Below the pieces are notes generated by a model that had not been told where the DNA came from, searched no databases, and saw only the letters and a program-made list of their open reading frames with translations. From Coenobita brevimanus (lineage: Eukaryota > Arthropoda > Malacostraca > Decapoda > Coenobitidae), in contig JAVRFU010003718.1 in assembly GCA_032717465.1 (NCBI GenBank), positions 294,824 through 358,823 of the forward strand: a stretch of 64,000 nucleotides of DNA, in the 5' to 3' direction. How positions within the stretch are numbered: the stretch's first letter is position 1; every line of letters starts with the position of its first letter. Shown here piece by piece: positions 1-12,600 of this stretch. Both the position numbers and the translations under genes were made by a program.

Positions 1-355
1 AAAAGCATTTACTTGCCAGAGTGCTAGGGTAACGGTTAACTCACCCTCTTCAGCTCCACAGTGGGGAGCGTAGGGACGTTGGTTACAAGATTGTGACAAC
101 GTGACTTTCAATTTATCTGGTCGTGGAGGAGTGGTATACTGCCTTGCGCTCACCTGAGAGTCCCGGGTCAGATTTTTGGCATAGTTAATTTTTCTGATGA
201 TTTTTCCTGTGTAAAAAATTCAGGTTCTTTCTTCATTCTGATTTGCCGTAAATGTTTGAGATAGATTAAAAGCATGTACTTGCCCGAGTGGCAAGGGGTT
301 ATCTCACCCTTATCAGGAGGAGAGTCGAGGGCGGAGAGACGTTGTTTACAAGGTT

Positions 356-371
356 GAAGAAAAGTCTTTTT
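356..371 (+). other. Hypervariable island, m2 position (HOR copy 1)
   Basis: Between TTTACAAGG and TGTTATGGTG the sequence differs in every HOR copy, while hundreds of flanking bases are nearly unchanged. The other copies lie near 3493, 6625, 10016, 13137, 16000, 17298 and 22803. Lengths vary from about 10 to 30 bp. HOR copy 8 lacks m2. Confidence 0.85.
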
Positions 372-887
372 GTTATGGTGCAGTGGTAAGTCGCTTGACT
401 GACACTTGGAAATCATGAGTTTGATTCTTTAAATGTTAATTTTTCTGATGATTTTTCCTGTGTAAAAATTCCAAGTTCTCTCTTCATTTTGACTTGCCGC
501 AAGTATCTGGGATTGATTAAAAGCATCTACTTGCCCGAGTGCCAGGGAGTTAACTCACCCGCTTCAGGCCGACAGTGGGGGACGGAGGGACGTTGGTTAC
601 AAGATTGTGACAACATGACCTACATTTTATCTGGTCGTGGTGTAGTGCTATGCGGCCTGCTCTCACCTGAGAGTCCCGGGTCCGATTTTTGGCATATTGT
701 TAATTTTTCTGATGATTTTTCCTGTGTAAAAAATAAAGGTTCTCTTTTCATTCTGACTTGCCGTAAGTGTTTGGGATAAATTAAAAGCATCTACTTGCCC
801 GAGTGCTAGGGGGTTAACTCACCCTCTTCAAGACGACAGTAGGGGGCGGAGGGACGTTGGTTACAAGATGTGACAAAGTATATTTAT

Positions 888-957
888 CTACTTGTGGTGT
901 AGTGGTAAGTCGCTTGTCTCTCACGTGAAAGTCACGGTCTCGATTCTTCGGATATTG
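888..957 (+). pseudogene. R-class tRNA-like module, representative (m4)
   Basis: The A-box-like TGGTGTAGTGG is at 895-905, the loop CTCTCAC at 918-924 and the B-box-like GGTCTCGATTC at 936-946, close to GGTTCGANTCC. The arm sequence GTCACGGTC separates it from class P. It occurs at m4, m8 and m11. A T6 run follows at 962-967. Confidence 0.65.
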
Positions 958-979
958 TTAATTTTTTCTGATGATTCTT

Positions 980-998
980 CCTGTGTAAAAAATACAGG
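980..998 (+). other. Conserved 19-nt hairpin in satellite monomers (example)
   Basis: CCTGTGTAAAAAATACAGG can fold into a 7-bp stem with an A5 loop, including one G-T pair. Variants often keep the pairing: CCTGTATAAAAAATACAGG turns the G-T pair into A-T, and CCTGTGTATAATATACAGG lengthens the stem. Monomers after Q modules often lose it (ending ACAAG or TTCAGG), so it is not universal. Confidence 0.6.
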
Positions 999-2205
999 TT
1001 CTCTTTTCATTCTGACTTGCCGTAAGTGTTTGGGATAAATTAAAAGCATCTACTTGCCCGAGTGCCAGGGGGTTAACTCACCCTCTTCAAGGCGACAGTA
1101 GGGGGCGGAGGGACGTTGGTTACAAGATGTGACAACGTTGTAACTTGTTTGTGTTGTTGTGGTGTACTTGTAAGTCGATTGCCTGTCACCTGGAAGTCAT
1201 GAATTCGATTCTTTGTATGTTTATTTTTCTGATGATTTCTCCTGTGTAAAAAATACAAGTTCTCTCTTCATTCTGACTTGCCGCAAGTATTTGGGATTGA
1301 TTAAAAGCATCTACTTGCCCGAGTGTCAGGGGGTTAACTCACCCGCTTCAGCCCCACAGTGGGGAGCGGAGGGACGTTGGATACAAAATTGTGACAACGT
1401 GACTTTCAATTTATCTCGTCGTGGAGAAGTGGTATATTGCCTTGCTCTCACCTGAGACTCCCGGGTCCGATTTTTGGCATATTGTTAATTTTTCTGATGA
1501 TTTTTCCTGTGTAAAAAATACAGGTTCTCTGTTCATTCTGACTTGCCTTAAGTGTTTGGGATAGATTAAAAGCATCTACTTGCCCGAGTGCCAGAGGGTT
1601 AACTCACCCTCTTCAGGAAGACAGTAGGGGGCGGAGGGACGTTGGTTACAAGATTGTGACCACATGACATATATTTAATCTGGTCGTGGTGTAATGGTAT
1701 GCCGCCTGGCTCTCACCTGAGAGTTCCGGGTCCGATTTTTGGCATATTATTAATTTTTCTGATGATTTTTCCTGTGTAAAAAATACAGTTTCTCTGTTCA
1801 TTCTGACTTGCCGCAAGTGCTTGAGATAGATTAAAAGCATCTACTTGCGCGAGTGCCAGGGGGTTAACTCACCCTCTTTAGGCCGACAGTTGGGGGCGGA
1901 GGGACGTTGGTTACAAAATTGTAACAACTCAATATACTGTTTATCTAGTTCTGGTGTGCTGGTAAGTCGCTTGTCTCTCACCCGAAAGTCACGGTCGATT
2001 CTTCGTATATTGTTAATTTTTCTGATAATTTTTCCTGTATAAAAAATACAGGTTCCCTCTTCATTCTGACTTGCCGTAAGTATTTGAGATAGATTAAAAG
2101 CATATACTTGCCCGAGTTCCAAGGGGTTAACTCACCGACTTAGGACGACAGTGGAGGGCGGAGGGACGTTGTTTACAAGATTATGACAACGTGACTCTTA
2201 ATTGT

Positions 2206-2272
2206 ATAGTTGTGGTGTCGTGATAAGTCGCGTGTCTGTCACCTGAAAATCTTGGGTTCGATTCTCTGTATG
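2206..2272 (+). pseudogene. Q-class tRNA-like module (Asp-like), representative (m9)
   Basis: The A-box-like TGGTGTCGTGA is at 2213-2223. The loop CTGTCAC at 2236-2242 has GUC at the anticodon position, as in tRNA-Asp. The B box GGTTCGATTC at 2255-2264 is a near-perfect match. The anticodon stem pairs poorly. The class occurs at m2, m5, m9 and m12; m12 has lost the canonical loop, reading GCCTAATGTATGG. Of the three classes this one keeps the best B box. Confidence 0.65.
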
Positions 2273-2467
2273 TTTATTTATCTGTTGATTTTCCCTGTGT
2301 AAAAAATACAGTTTCTCTCTTCATTCTGACTTGCCGTAAGTGTTTGGGATAGATTAAAAGCATCTACTTGTCCGAGTGCCAGGGGGTTTACTCACCCTCT
2401 TCAGGACGACAGTGGGGAGCGGAGGGACGTTGGTTACAAGATTGTGACAACATGACCTATATTTAAT

Positions 2468-2535
2468 GTGGTCGTGGTGTAGTGGTATGCCGCCTGGCTC
2501 TCACCTGAGAGTCCCGGGTACGATTTTTGGCATAT
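2468..2535 (+). pseudogene. P-class tRNA-like module (Glu-like), representative (m10)
   Basis: An A-box match TGGTGTAGTGG lies at 2475-2485. A seven-base loop CTCTCAC (T33 and a CUC anticodon position) lies at 2498-2504. A B-box-like GGTACGATTTT lies at 2517-2527. The T arm can still pair 5 bp, but three pairs are G-T. The outer acceptor arm does not pair, so a functional tRNA is unlikely. It looks like a tRNA-Glu-derived head of the kind seen in SINEs. The same class is used at m1, m3, m6, m7 and m10 of each HOR. The tRNA identity is my comparison by eye. Confidence 0.7.
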
Positions 2536-2541
2536 TGTTAA

Positions 2542-2558
2542 TTTTTCTGATGATTTTT
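2542..2558 (+). terminator. Paired T5 runs after each tRNA-like module (example m10)
   Basis: Two runs of five T sit at 2542-2546 and 2554-2558, about 10-20 bases after the end of the module. The arrangement TTTTTCTGATGATTTTT recurs in nearly all monomers; m4 has T6 and a broken second run. T4 or longer is the usual RNA polymerase III stop signal, so any transcript begun at the module would be only about 80-100 nt long. Transcription is not shown. Confidence 0.5.
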
Positions 2559-2973
2559 CCTGTATAAAAAATACAGGTTGTCTCTTCATTCTGACTTGCC
2601 GTAAGTGTTTGAGATAGAATAAAAGCATCTACTTGCCCGAGTGCCAGGGGGTTAATTCACCGTCTTCAGGCCGACAGTGGGGGGCTGAGTGTAGTTGGTT
2701 ACAAGACTGTGACAAAGTATATTTACCTACTTGTGGTGTAGTGGTAAGTCGCTTGTCTCTCACGTCAAAGTCACGGTCTTGATTCTTCGTATATTGTTAA
2801 TTTTTCTGATGATTTTTCCTGTGTAAAAAATACAGGTTCTCTTTTCATTCTGACTTGCCGTAAGTGTTTGGGATAAATTAAAAGCATCTACTTGCCCGAA
2901 TGCCAGGGGGTTAACTCACCCTCTTTAGGACGACACTAGGGGGCGGAGGGACGTTGGTTACAAGATTGTGACA

Positions 2974-2983
2974 ATAATTATAG
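2974..2983 (+). other. Hypervariable island, m12 position (HOR copy 1)
   Basis: Between AAGATTGTGAC and TGTTGTTGTGGTGCAG the m12 copies read AATAATTATAGT, TATATTTATGGC, AGAAAATAGGGT, ACATTGTGGC, ACATTTTGTGGA, AATTTGAAAAAGC or AAAAAGTGAATGG. The positions are near 2974, 6104, 9237, 9494, 12617, 15483, 16780, 19913 and 22273. The readings at 9237 and 12617 are the same, as are those at 6104 and 9494. Confidence 0.85.
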
Positions 2984-3137
2984 TTGTGTTGTTGTGGTGC
3001 AGTGGTAAGTCGCGTGCCTAATGTATGGAAATCTTAAGTTCGATTCTTGGTATGTTAATTTTTCTGATGATTTTTCCTGTGTATAATATACAGGTTCTCT
3101 CTTCATTCTGACTTGCCGTAAGTGTTTGAGATAGATT

Positions 3138-6100
3138 AAAAGCATTTACTTGCCAGAGTACCAGGGTAACGGTTAACTCACCCTCTTCAGCCCCACAGTG
3201 GGGAGCGTAGGGACGTTGGTTACAAGATTGTGACAACGTGACTTTCAATTTATCTGGTCGTGGAGGAGTGGTATATTGCCTTGCGCTCACCTGAGAGTCC
3301 CGGGTCAGATTTTTGGCATAGTTAATGTTTCTGATGATTTTTCCTGTGTAAAAAATTCAGGTTCTTTCTTCATTCTGATTTGCAGTAAGTGTTTGAGATA
3401 GATTAAAAGCATGTACTTGCCCGAGTAGCAAGGGGGTATCTCACCCATATCAGGACGAGAGTCGAGGGCGGAGGGACGTTGTTTACAAGGTTGGTTTGAG
3501 GTCTTGTTGTTATGGTGCAGTGGTAAGTCGCTTGACTGATACTTGGAAATCATGAGTTCGATTCTTTAAATGTTAATTTTTCTGATGATTTTTCCTGTGT
3601 AAAAAATACAAGTTCTCTCTTCATTTTGACTTGCCGCAAGTATTTGGGATTGATTAAAAGCATCTACTTGCCCGAGTGCCAGGGAGTTAACTCACCCGCT
3701 TCAGGCCGACAGTGGGGGACGGAGGGACGTTGGTTACAAGATTGTGACAACATGACCTACATTTTATCTGGTCGTGGTGTAGTGCTATGCGGCCTGGCTC
3801 TCACCTGAGAGTCCCGGGTCCGATTTTTGGCATATTGTTAATTTTTCTGATGATTTTTCCTGTGTAAAAAATACAGGTTCTCTTTTCATTCTGACTTGCC
3901 GTAAGTGTTTGGGATAAATTAAAAGCATCTACTTGCCCGAGTGCCAGGGGGTTAACTCACCCTCTTCAAGACGACAGTAGGGGGCGGAGGGACGTTGGTT
4001 ACAAGATGTGACAAAGTATATTTATCTACTTGTGGTGTAGTGGTAAGTCGCTTGTCTTTCACGTGAAAGTCACGGTCTCGATTCTTCGGATATTGTTAAT
4101 TTTTCTGATGATTCTTCCTGTGTAAAAAATACAGGTTCTCTTTTCATTCTGATTTGCCGTAAGTGTTTGGGATAAATTAAAAGCATCTACTTGCCCGAGT
4201 GCCAGGGGGTTAACTCACCCTCTTCAAGGCGACAGTAGGGGGCGGAGGGACGTTGGTTACAAGATGTGACAACGTTGTAACTTGTTTGTGTTGTTGTGGT
4301 GTAGTTGTAAGTCGATTGCCTGTCACCTGGAAGTCATGAATTCGATTCTTTGTATGTTTATTTTTCTGATGATTTCTCCTGTGTAAAAAATACAAGTTCT
4401 CTCTTCATTCTGACTTGCCGCAAGTATTTGGGATTGATTAAAAGCATCTACTTGCCCGAGTGTCAGGGGGTTAACTCACCCGCTTCAGCCCCACAGTGGG
4501 GAGCGGAGGGACGTTGGATACAAAATTGTGACAACGTGACTTTCAATTTATCTCGTCGTGGAGAAGTGGTATATTGCCTTGCTCTCACCTGAGACTCCCG
4601 GGTCCGATTTTTGGCATATTGTTAATTTTTCTGATGATTTTTCCTGTGTAAAAAATACAGGTTCTCTGTTCATTCTGACTTGCCTTAAGTGTTTGGGATA
4701 GATTAAAAGCATCTACTTGCCCGAGTGCCAGAGGGTTAACTCACCCTCTTCAGGAAGACAGTAGGGGGCGGAGGGACGTTGGTTACAAGATTGTGACCAC
4801 ATGACATATATTTAATCTGGTCGTGGTGTAATGGTATGCCGCCTGGCTCTCACCTGAGAGTTCCGGGTCCGATTTTTGGCATATTATTAATTTTTCTGAT
4901 GATTTTTCCTGTGTAAAAAATACAGTTTCTCTGTTCATTCTGACTTGCCGCAAGTGCTTGAGATAGATTAAAAGCATCTACTTGCGCGAGTGCCAGGGGG
5001 TTAACTCACCCTCTTTAGGCCGACAGTTGGGGGCGGAGGGACGTTGGTTACAAAATTGTAACAACTCAATATACTGTTTATCTAGTTCTGGTGTGCTGGT
5101 AAGTCGCTTGTCTCTCACCCGAAAGTCACGGTCGATTCTTCGTATATTGTTAATTTTTCTGATAATTTTTCATGTATAAAAAATACAGGTTCCCTCTTCA
5201 TTCTGACTTGCCGTAAGTATTTGAGATAGATTAAAAGCATATACTTGCCCGAGTTCCAAGGGGTTAACTCACCGACTTAGGACGACAGTGGAGGGCGGAG
5301 GGACGTTGTTTACAAGATTATGACAACGTGAATTGTATAATTGTGGTGTCGTGATAAGTCGCGTGTCTGTCACCTGAAAATCTTGGGGTTCGATTCTCTG
5401 TATGTTTATTTATCTGTTGATTTTCCCTGTGTAAAAAAATACAGTTTCTCTCTTCATTCTGACTTGCCGTAAGTGTTTGGGATAGATTAAAAGCATCTAC
5501 TTGTCCGAGTGCCAGGGGGTTTACTCACCCTCTTCAGGACGACAGTGGGGAGCGGAGGGACGTTGGTTACAAGATTGTGACAACATGACCTATATTTAAT
5601 GTGGTCGTGGGTTAGTGGTATGCCGCCTGGCTCTCACCTGAGAGTCCCGGGTACGATTTTTGGCATATTGTTAATTTTTCTGATGATTTTTCCTGTATAA
5701 AAAATACAGGTTCTCTCTTCATTCTGACTTGCCGTAAGTGTTTGAGATAGAATAAAAGCATCTACTTGCCCGAGTACCAGGGGGTTAATTCACCGTCTTC
5801 AGGCCGACAGTGGAGGGCTGAGTGTAGTTGGTTACAAGACTGTGACAACGTATATTTACCTACTTGTGGTGTAGTGGTAAGTCGCTTGTCTCTCACGTCA
5901 AAGTCACGGTCTTGATTCTTCGTATATTGTTAATTTTTCTGATGATTTTTCCTGTGTAAAAAATACAGGTTCTCTTTTCATTCTGACTTGCCGTAAGTGT
6001 TTGGGATAAATTAAAAGCATCTACTTGCCCTTATTCAGGGGGTTAACTCACCCTCTTTAGGACGACAGTAGGGGGCGGAGGGACGTTGGTTACAAGATTG

Positions 6101-6269
6101 TGACTATATTTATGGCTGTGTTGTTGTGGTGCAGTGGTAAGTCGCGTGCCTAATATATGGAAATCTTAAATTCGATTCTTTGTATGTTAATTTTTCTGAT
6201 GATTTTTCCTGTGTATAATATACAGGTTCTCTCTTCATTCTGACTTGCCGTAAGTGTTTGAGATAGATT
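3138..6269 (+). repeat. HOR copy 2 (12 monomers)
   Basis: The monomer order is the same as in copy 1 and the length is 3132 bp. Most differences from copy 1 are single bases. The exceptions are the short island of m2 (near 3493), the island of m12 (near 6104) and a 5-bp loss in m9 (near 5333). Confidence 0.9.
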
Positions 6270-9200
6270 AAAAGCATTTACTTGCCAGAGTGCTAGGGTA
6301 ACGGTTAACTCACCCTCTTCAGCTCCACAGTGGGGAGCGTAGGGACGTTGGTTACAAGATTGTGACAACGTGACTTTCAATTTATCTGGTCGTGGAGGAG
6401 TGGTATATTGCCTTGCGCTCACCTGAGAGTCCCGGGTCAGATTTTTGGCATAGTTAATTTTTCTGATGATTTTTCCTGTGTAAAAAATTCAGGTTCTTTC
6501 TTCATTCTGATTTGCCGTAAATGTTTGAGATAGATTAAAAGCATGTACTTGCCCGAGTGGCAAGGGGTTATCTCACCCATATCAGGAGGAGAGTCGAGGG
6601 CGGAGGGACGTTGTTTACAAGGTTGGCACAAAGTCGTGTTGTTATGGTGAAGTGGTAAGTCGCTTGACAGACACTTGGAAATCATGAGTTCGATTCTTTA
6701 AATGTTAATTTTTCTGATGATTTTTCCTGTGTAAAAATTACAAGTTCTCTCTTCATTTTGACTTGCCGCAAGTATTTGGGATTGATTAAAAGCATCTACT
6801 TGCCCGAGTGCCAGGAAGTTAACTCACCCGCTTCAGGCCGACAGTGGGGGAAGGAGGGACGTTGGTTACAAGATTGTGACAACATGACCTACATTTTATC
6901 TGGTCGTGGTGTAGTGCTATGCGGCCTGGCTCTCACCTGAGAGTCCCGGGTCCGATTTTTGGCATATTGTTAATTTTTCTGATGATTTTTCCTGTGTAAA
7001 AAATACAGGTTCTCTTTTCATTCTGACTTGCCGTAAGTGTTTGGGATAAATTAAAAGCATCTACTTGCCCGAGTGCCAGGGGGTTAACTCACCCTCTTCA
7101 AGACGACAGTAGGGGGCGGAGGGACGTTGGTTACAAGATGTGACAAAGTATATTTATCTACTTGTGGTGTAGTGGTAAGTCGCTTGTCTCTCACGTGAAA
7201 GTCACGGTCTCGATTCTTCGGATATTGTTAATTTTTTCTGATGATTCTTCCTGTGTAAAAAATACAGGTTCTCTTTTCATTCTGACTTGCCGTAAGTGTT
7301 TGGGATAAATTAAAAGCATCTACTTGCCCGAGTGCCAGGGGGTTAACTCACCCTCTTCAAGGCGACAGTAGGGGGCGGAGGGACGTTGGTTACAAGATGT
7401 GACAACGTTGTAACTTGTTTGTGTTGTTGTGGTGTAGTTGTAAGTCGATTGCCTGTCACCTGGAAGTCATGAATTCGATTCTTTGTATGTTTATTTTTCT
7501 GATGATTTCTCCTGTGTAAAAAATACAAGTTCTCTCTTCATTCTGACTTGCCGCAAGTATTTGGGATTGATTAAAAGCATCTACTTGCCCGAGTGTCAGG
7601 GGGTTAACTCACCCGCTTCAGCCCCACAGTGGGGAGCGGAGGGACGTTGGATACAAGATTGTGACAACGTGACTTTCAATTTATCTCGTCGTGGAGAAGT
7701 GGTATATTGCCTTGCTCTCACCTGAGACTCCCGGGTCCGATTTTTGGCATATTGTTAATTTTTCTGATGATTTTTCCTGTGTAAAAAATACAGGTTCTCT
7801 GTTCATTCTGACTTGCCTTAAGTGTTTGGGATAGATTAAAAGCATCTACTTGCCCGAGTGCCAGAGGGTTAACTCACCCTCTTCAGGAAGACAGTAGGGG
7901 GCGGAGGGACGTTGGTTACAAGATTGTGACCACATGACATATATTTAATCTGGTCGTGGTGTAATGGTATGCCGCCTGGCTCTCACCTGAGAGTTCCGGG
8001 TCCGATTTTTGGCATATTATTAATTTTTCTGATGATTTTTCCTGTGTAAAAAATACAGTTTCTCTGTTCATTCTGACTTGCCGCAAGTGCTTGAGATAGA
8101 TTAAAAGCATCTACTTGCGCGAGTGCCAGGGGGTTAACTCACCCTCTTTAGGCCGACAGTTGGGGGCGGAGGGACGTTGGTTACAAAATTGTAACAACTC
8201 AATATACTGTTTATCTAGTTCTGGTGTGCTGGTAAGTCGCTTGTCTCTCACCCGAAAGTCACGGTCGATTCTTCGTATATTGTTAATTTTTCTGATAATT
8301 TTTCCTGTATAAAAAATACAGGTTCCCTCTTCATTCTGACTTGCCGTAAGTATTTGAGATAGATTAAAAGCATCTCTTTGCCCGAGTTCCAAGGGGTTAA
8401 CTCACCGACTTAGGACGACAGTGGAGGGCGGAGGGACGTTGTTTACAAGATTATGACAACGTGAATTGTATAATTGTGGTGTCGTGATAAGTCGCGTGTC
8501 TGTCACCTGAAAATCTTGGGTTCGATTCTCTGTATGTTTATTTATCTGTTGATTTTCCCTGTGTAAAAAATACAGTTTCTCTCTTCATTCTGACTTGCCG
8601 TAAGTGTTTGGGATAGATTAAAAGCATCTACTTGTCCGAGTGCCAGGGGGTTTACTCACCCTCTTCAGGACGACAGTGGGGAGCGGAGGGACGTTGGTTA
8701 CAAGATTGTGACAACATGACCTATATTTAATGTGGTCGTGGTGTAGTGGTATGCCGCCTGGCTCTCACCTGAGAGTCCCGGGTACGATTTTTGGCATATT
8801 GTTAATTTTTCTGATAATTTTTCCTGTATAAAAAATACAGGTTCCCTCTTCATTCTGACTTGCCGTAAGTGTTTGAGATAGAATAAAAGCATCTACTTGC
8901 CCGAGTGCCAGGGGGTTAATTCACCGTCTTCAGGCCGACAGTGGGAGGCTGAGTGTAGTTGGTTACAAGACTGTGACAAACTATATTTACCTACTTGTAG
9001 TGTAGTGGTAAGTCGCTTGTCTCTCACGTCAAAGTCACGGTCTTGATTCTTCGTATATTGTTAATTTTTCTGATGATTTTTCCTGTTTAAAAAATACAGG
9101 TTCTCTTTTCATTCAGACCCCCCGTAAGTGTTTGGGATAAATTAAAAGCATCTACTTGCCCGAATGCCAGGGGGTTAACTCACCCTCTTTAAGACGACAG

Positions 9201-9659
9201 CAGGGGGCGGAGGGACGTTAGTTACAAGATTGTGACAGAAAATAGGGTTGTGTTGTTGTGGTGCAGTGGTAAATCGCGTGTCTAATATATGGAAATCTTC
9301 AGTTCGGTTCTTTATATGTTAATTTTTCTGATGATTTTTCCTGTGTAAAAAATACAGGTTCTCTTTTCATTCTGACTTGCCGTAAGTGTTTGGGATAAAA
9401 TAAAAGCATCTACTTGCCCGAATGCCAGGGGGTTAACTCACCCTCTTTAGGACGACAGTAGGGGGCGGAGGGACGTTGGTCACAAGATTGTGACTATATT
9501 TATGGCTGTGATGTTGTTGTGCAGTGGTAAGACGCGTGCTTAATATATGGAAATCTTAAGGTCGATTCTTTGTATGTTAATTTTTCTGATGATTTTTCCT
9601 GTGTATAATATACAGGTTCTCTCTTCATTCTGACTTGCCGTAAGTGTTTGAGATAGATT
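6270..9659 (+). repeat. HOR copy 3 (13 monomers, m12 duplicated)
   Basis: This copy is 3390 bp, one monomer longer than the standard unit. Two m12-type monomers follow each other (modules near 9255 and 9515). Their islands differ from each other, one reading GACAGAAAATAGGG and the other GACTATATTTATGG, so the duplication did not leave identical islands. Confidence 0.9.
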
Positions 9660-12600
9660 AAAAGCATTTACTTGCCAGAGTGCTAGGGTAACGGTTAACT
9701 CACCCTCTTCAGCTCCACAGTGGGGAGCGTAGGGACGTTGGTTACAAGATTGTGACAACGTGACTTTCAATTTATCTGGTCGTGGAGAAGTGGTATATTG
9801 CCTTGCGCTCACCTGAGAGTCCCGGGTCAGATTTTTGGCATAGTTAATTTTTCTGATGATTTTTCCTGTGTAAAAAATTCAGGTTCTTTCTTCATTCTGA
9901 TTTGCCGTAAATGTTTGAGATAGATTAAAAGCATGTACTTGCCCGAGTGGCAAGGGGTTATCTCACCCATATTAGGAGGAGAGTCGAGGGCGGAGGGACG
10001 TTGTTTACAAGGTTGAATAAAAGTCTTGTTGTTATGGTGCAGTGGTAAGTCGCTTGACTGACACTTGGAAATCGTGAGTTCGATTCTTTAAATGTTAATT
10101 TTTCTGATGATTTTTCCTGTGTAAAAATTCCAAGTTCTCTCTTCATTTTGACTTGCCGCAAGTATTTGGGATTGATTAAAAGCATCTACTTGCCCGAGTG
10201 CCAGGGAGTTAACTCACCCGCTTCAGGCCGACAGAGGAGGAAGGAGGGACGTTGGTTACAAGATTGTGACAACATGACCTACATTTTATCTGGTCGTGGT
10301 GTAGTGCTATGCGGCCTGCTCTCACCTGAGAGTCCCGGGTCCGATTTTTGGCATATTGTTAATTTTTCTGATGATTTTTCCTGTGTAAAAAATAAAGGTT
10401 CTCTTTTCATTCTGACTTGCCGTAAGTGTTTCGGATAAATTAAAAGCATCTACTTGCCCGAGTGCCAGGGGGTTAACTCACCCTCTTCAAGACGACAGTA
10501 GGGGGCGGAGGGACGTTGGTTACAAGATGTGACAAAGTATATTTATCTACTTGTGGTGTAGTGGTAAGTCGCTTGTCTCTCACGTGAAAGTCACGGTCTC
10601 GATTCTTCGGATATTGTTAATTTTTTCTGATGATTCTTCCTGTGTAAAAAATACAGGTTCTCTTTTCATTCTGACTTGCCGTAAGTGTTTGGGATAAATT
10701 AAAAGCATCTACTTGCCCGAGTGCCAGGGGGTTAACTCACCCTCTTCAAGGCGACAGTAGGGGGCGGAGGGACGTTGGTTACAAGATGTGACAACGTTGT
10801 AACTTGTTTGTGTTGTTGTGGTGTACTTGTAAGTCGATTGCCTGTCACCTGGAAGTCATGAATTCGATTCTTTGTATGTTTATTTTTCTGATGATTTCTC
10901 CTGTGTAAAAAATACAAATTCTCTCTTCATTCTGACTTGCCGCGAGTATTTGGAATTGATTAAAAGCATCTACTTGCCCGAGTGTCAGGGGGTTAACTCA
11001 CCCGCTTCAGCCCCACAGTGGGGAGCGGAGGGACGTTGGATACAAGATTGTGACAACGTGACTTTCAATTTATCTCGTCGTGGAGAAGTGGTATATTGCC
11101 TTGCTCTCACCTGAGACTCCCGGGTCCGATTTTTGGCATATTGTTAATTTTTCTGATGATTTTTCCTGTGTAAAAAATACAGGTTCTCTGTTCATTCTGA
11201 CTTGCCTTAAGTGTTTGGGATAGATTAAAAGCATCTACTTGCCCGAGTGCCAGAGGGTTAACTCACCCTCTTCAGGAAGACAGTAGGGGGCGGAGGGACG
11301 TTGGTTACAAGATTGTGACCACATGACATATATTTAATCTGGTCGTGGTGTAATGGTATGCCGCCTGGCTCTCACCTGAGAGTTCCGGGTCCGATTTTTG
11401 GCATATTATTAATTTTTCTGATGATTTTTCCTGTGTAAAAAATACAGTTTCTCTGTTCATTCTGACTTGCCGCAAGTGCTTGAGATAGATTAAAAGCATC
11501 TACTTGCGCGAGTGCCAGGGGGTTAACTCACCCTCTTTAGGCCGACAGTTGGGGGCGGAGGGACGTTGGTTACAAAATTGTAACAATAATGTTTATCTAT
11601 TTCTGGTGTGCTGGTAAGTCGCTTGTCTCTCACCCGAAAGTCACGGTCGATTCTTCGTATATTGTTAATTTTTCTGATAATTTTTCCTGTATAAAAAATA
11701 CAGGTTACCTCTTCATTCTGACTTGCCGTAAGTATTTGAGATAGATTAAAAGCATCTCTTTGCCCGAGTTCCAAGGGGTTAACTCACCGACTTAGGATGA
11801 CAGTGGAGGGCGGAGGGACGTTGTTTACAAGATTATGACAATGTGAATTGTATAATTGTGGTATCGTGATAAGTCGCGTGTCTGTCACCTGAAAATCTTG
11901 GGTTCGATTCTCTGTATGTTTATATATCTGTTGATTTTCCCTGTGTAAAAAATACAGTTTCTCTCTTCATTCTGACTTGCCGTAAGTGTTTGGGATAGAT
12001 TAAAAGCATCTACTTGTCCGAGTGCCAAGGGGTTTACTCACCCTCTTCAGGACGACAGTGGGGAGCGGAGGGACGTTGGTTACAAGATTGTGACAACATG
12101 ACCTATATTTAATGTGGTCGTGGTGTAGTGGTATGCCGCCTGGCTCTCACCTGAGAGTCCCGGGTACGATTTTTGGCATAGTTAATTTTTCTGATGATTT
12201 TTCCTATATAAAAAATACAGGTTCTCTCTTCATTCTGACTTGCCGTAAGTGTTTGAGATAGAATAAAAGCATCTACTTGCCCGAGTGCCAGGGGGTTAAT
12301 TCACCGTCCTCAGGCCGACAGTGGGAGGCTGAGTGTAGTTGGTTACAAGACTGTGACAAACTATATTTACCTACTTGTAGTGTAGTGGTAAGTCGCTTGT
12401 CTCTCACGTCAAAGTCACGGTCTTGATTCTTCGTATATTGTTAATTTTTCTGATGATTTTTCCTGTTTAAAAAATACAGGTTCTCTTTTCATTCTGACCC
12501 CCCGTAAGTGTTTGGGATAAATTAAAAGCATCTACTTGCCCGAATGCCAGGGGGTTAACTCACCCTCTTTAAGACGACAGCAGGGGGCGGAGGGACGTTA

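Larger units (their letters stand above)
1..3137 (+). repeat. HOR copy 1 (12 monomers, m1-m12)
   Basis: This is the reference copy for numbering. It starts in the tail with the diagnostic GGGTAACGGTTAACTCACC, which belongs to m1. Distances between successive anchors are 251, 264, 258, 262, 265, 265, 263, 260, 265, 259, 258 and 267 bp. Module classes from m1 to m12 are P, Q, P, R, Q, P, P, R, Q, P, R, Q. Confidence 0.9.
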
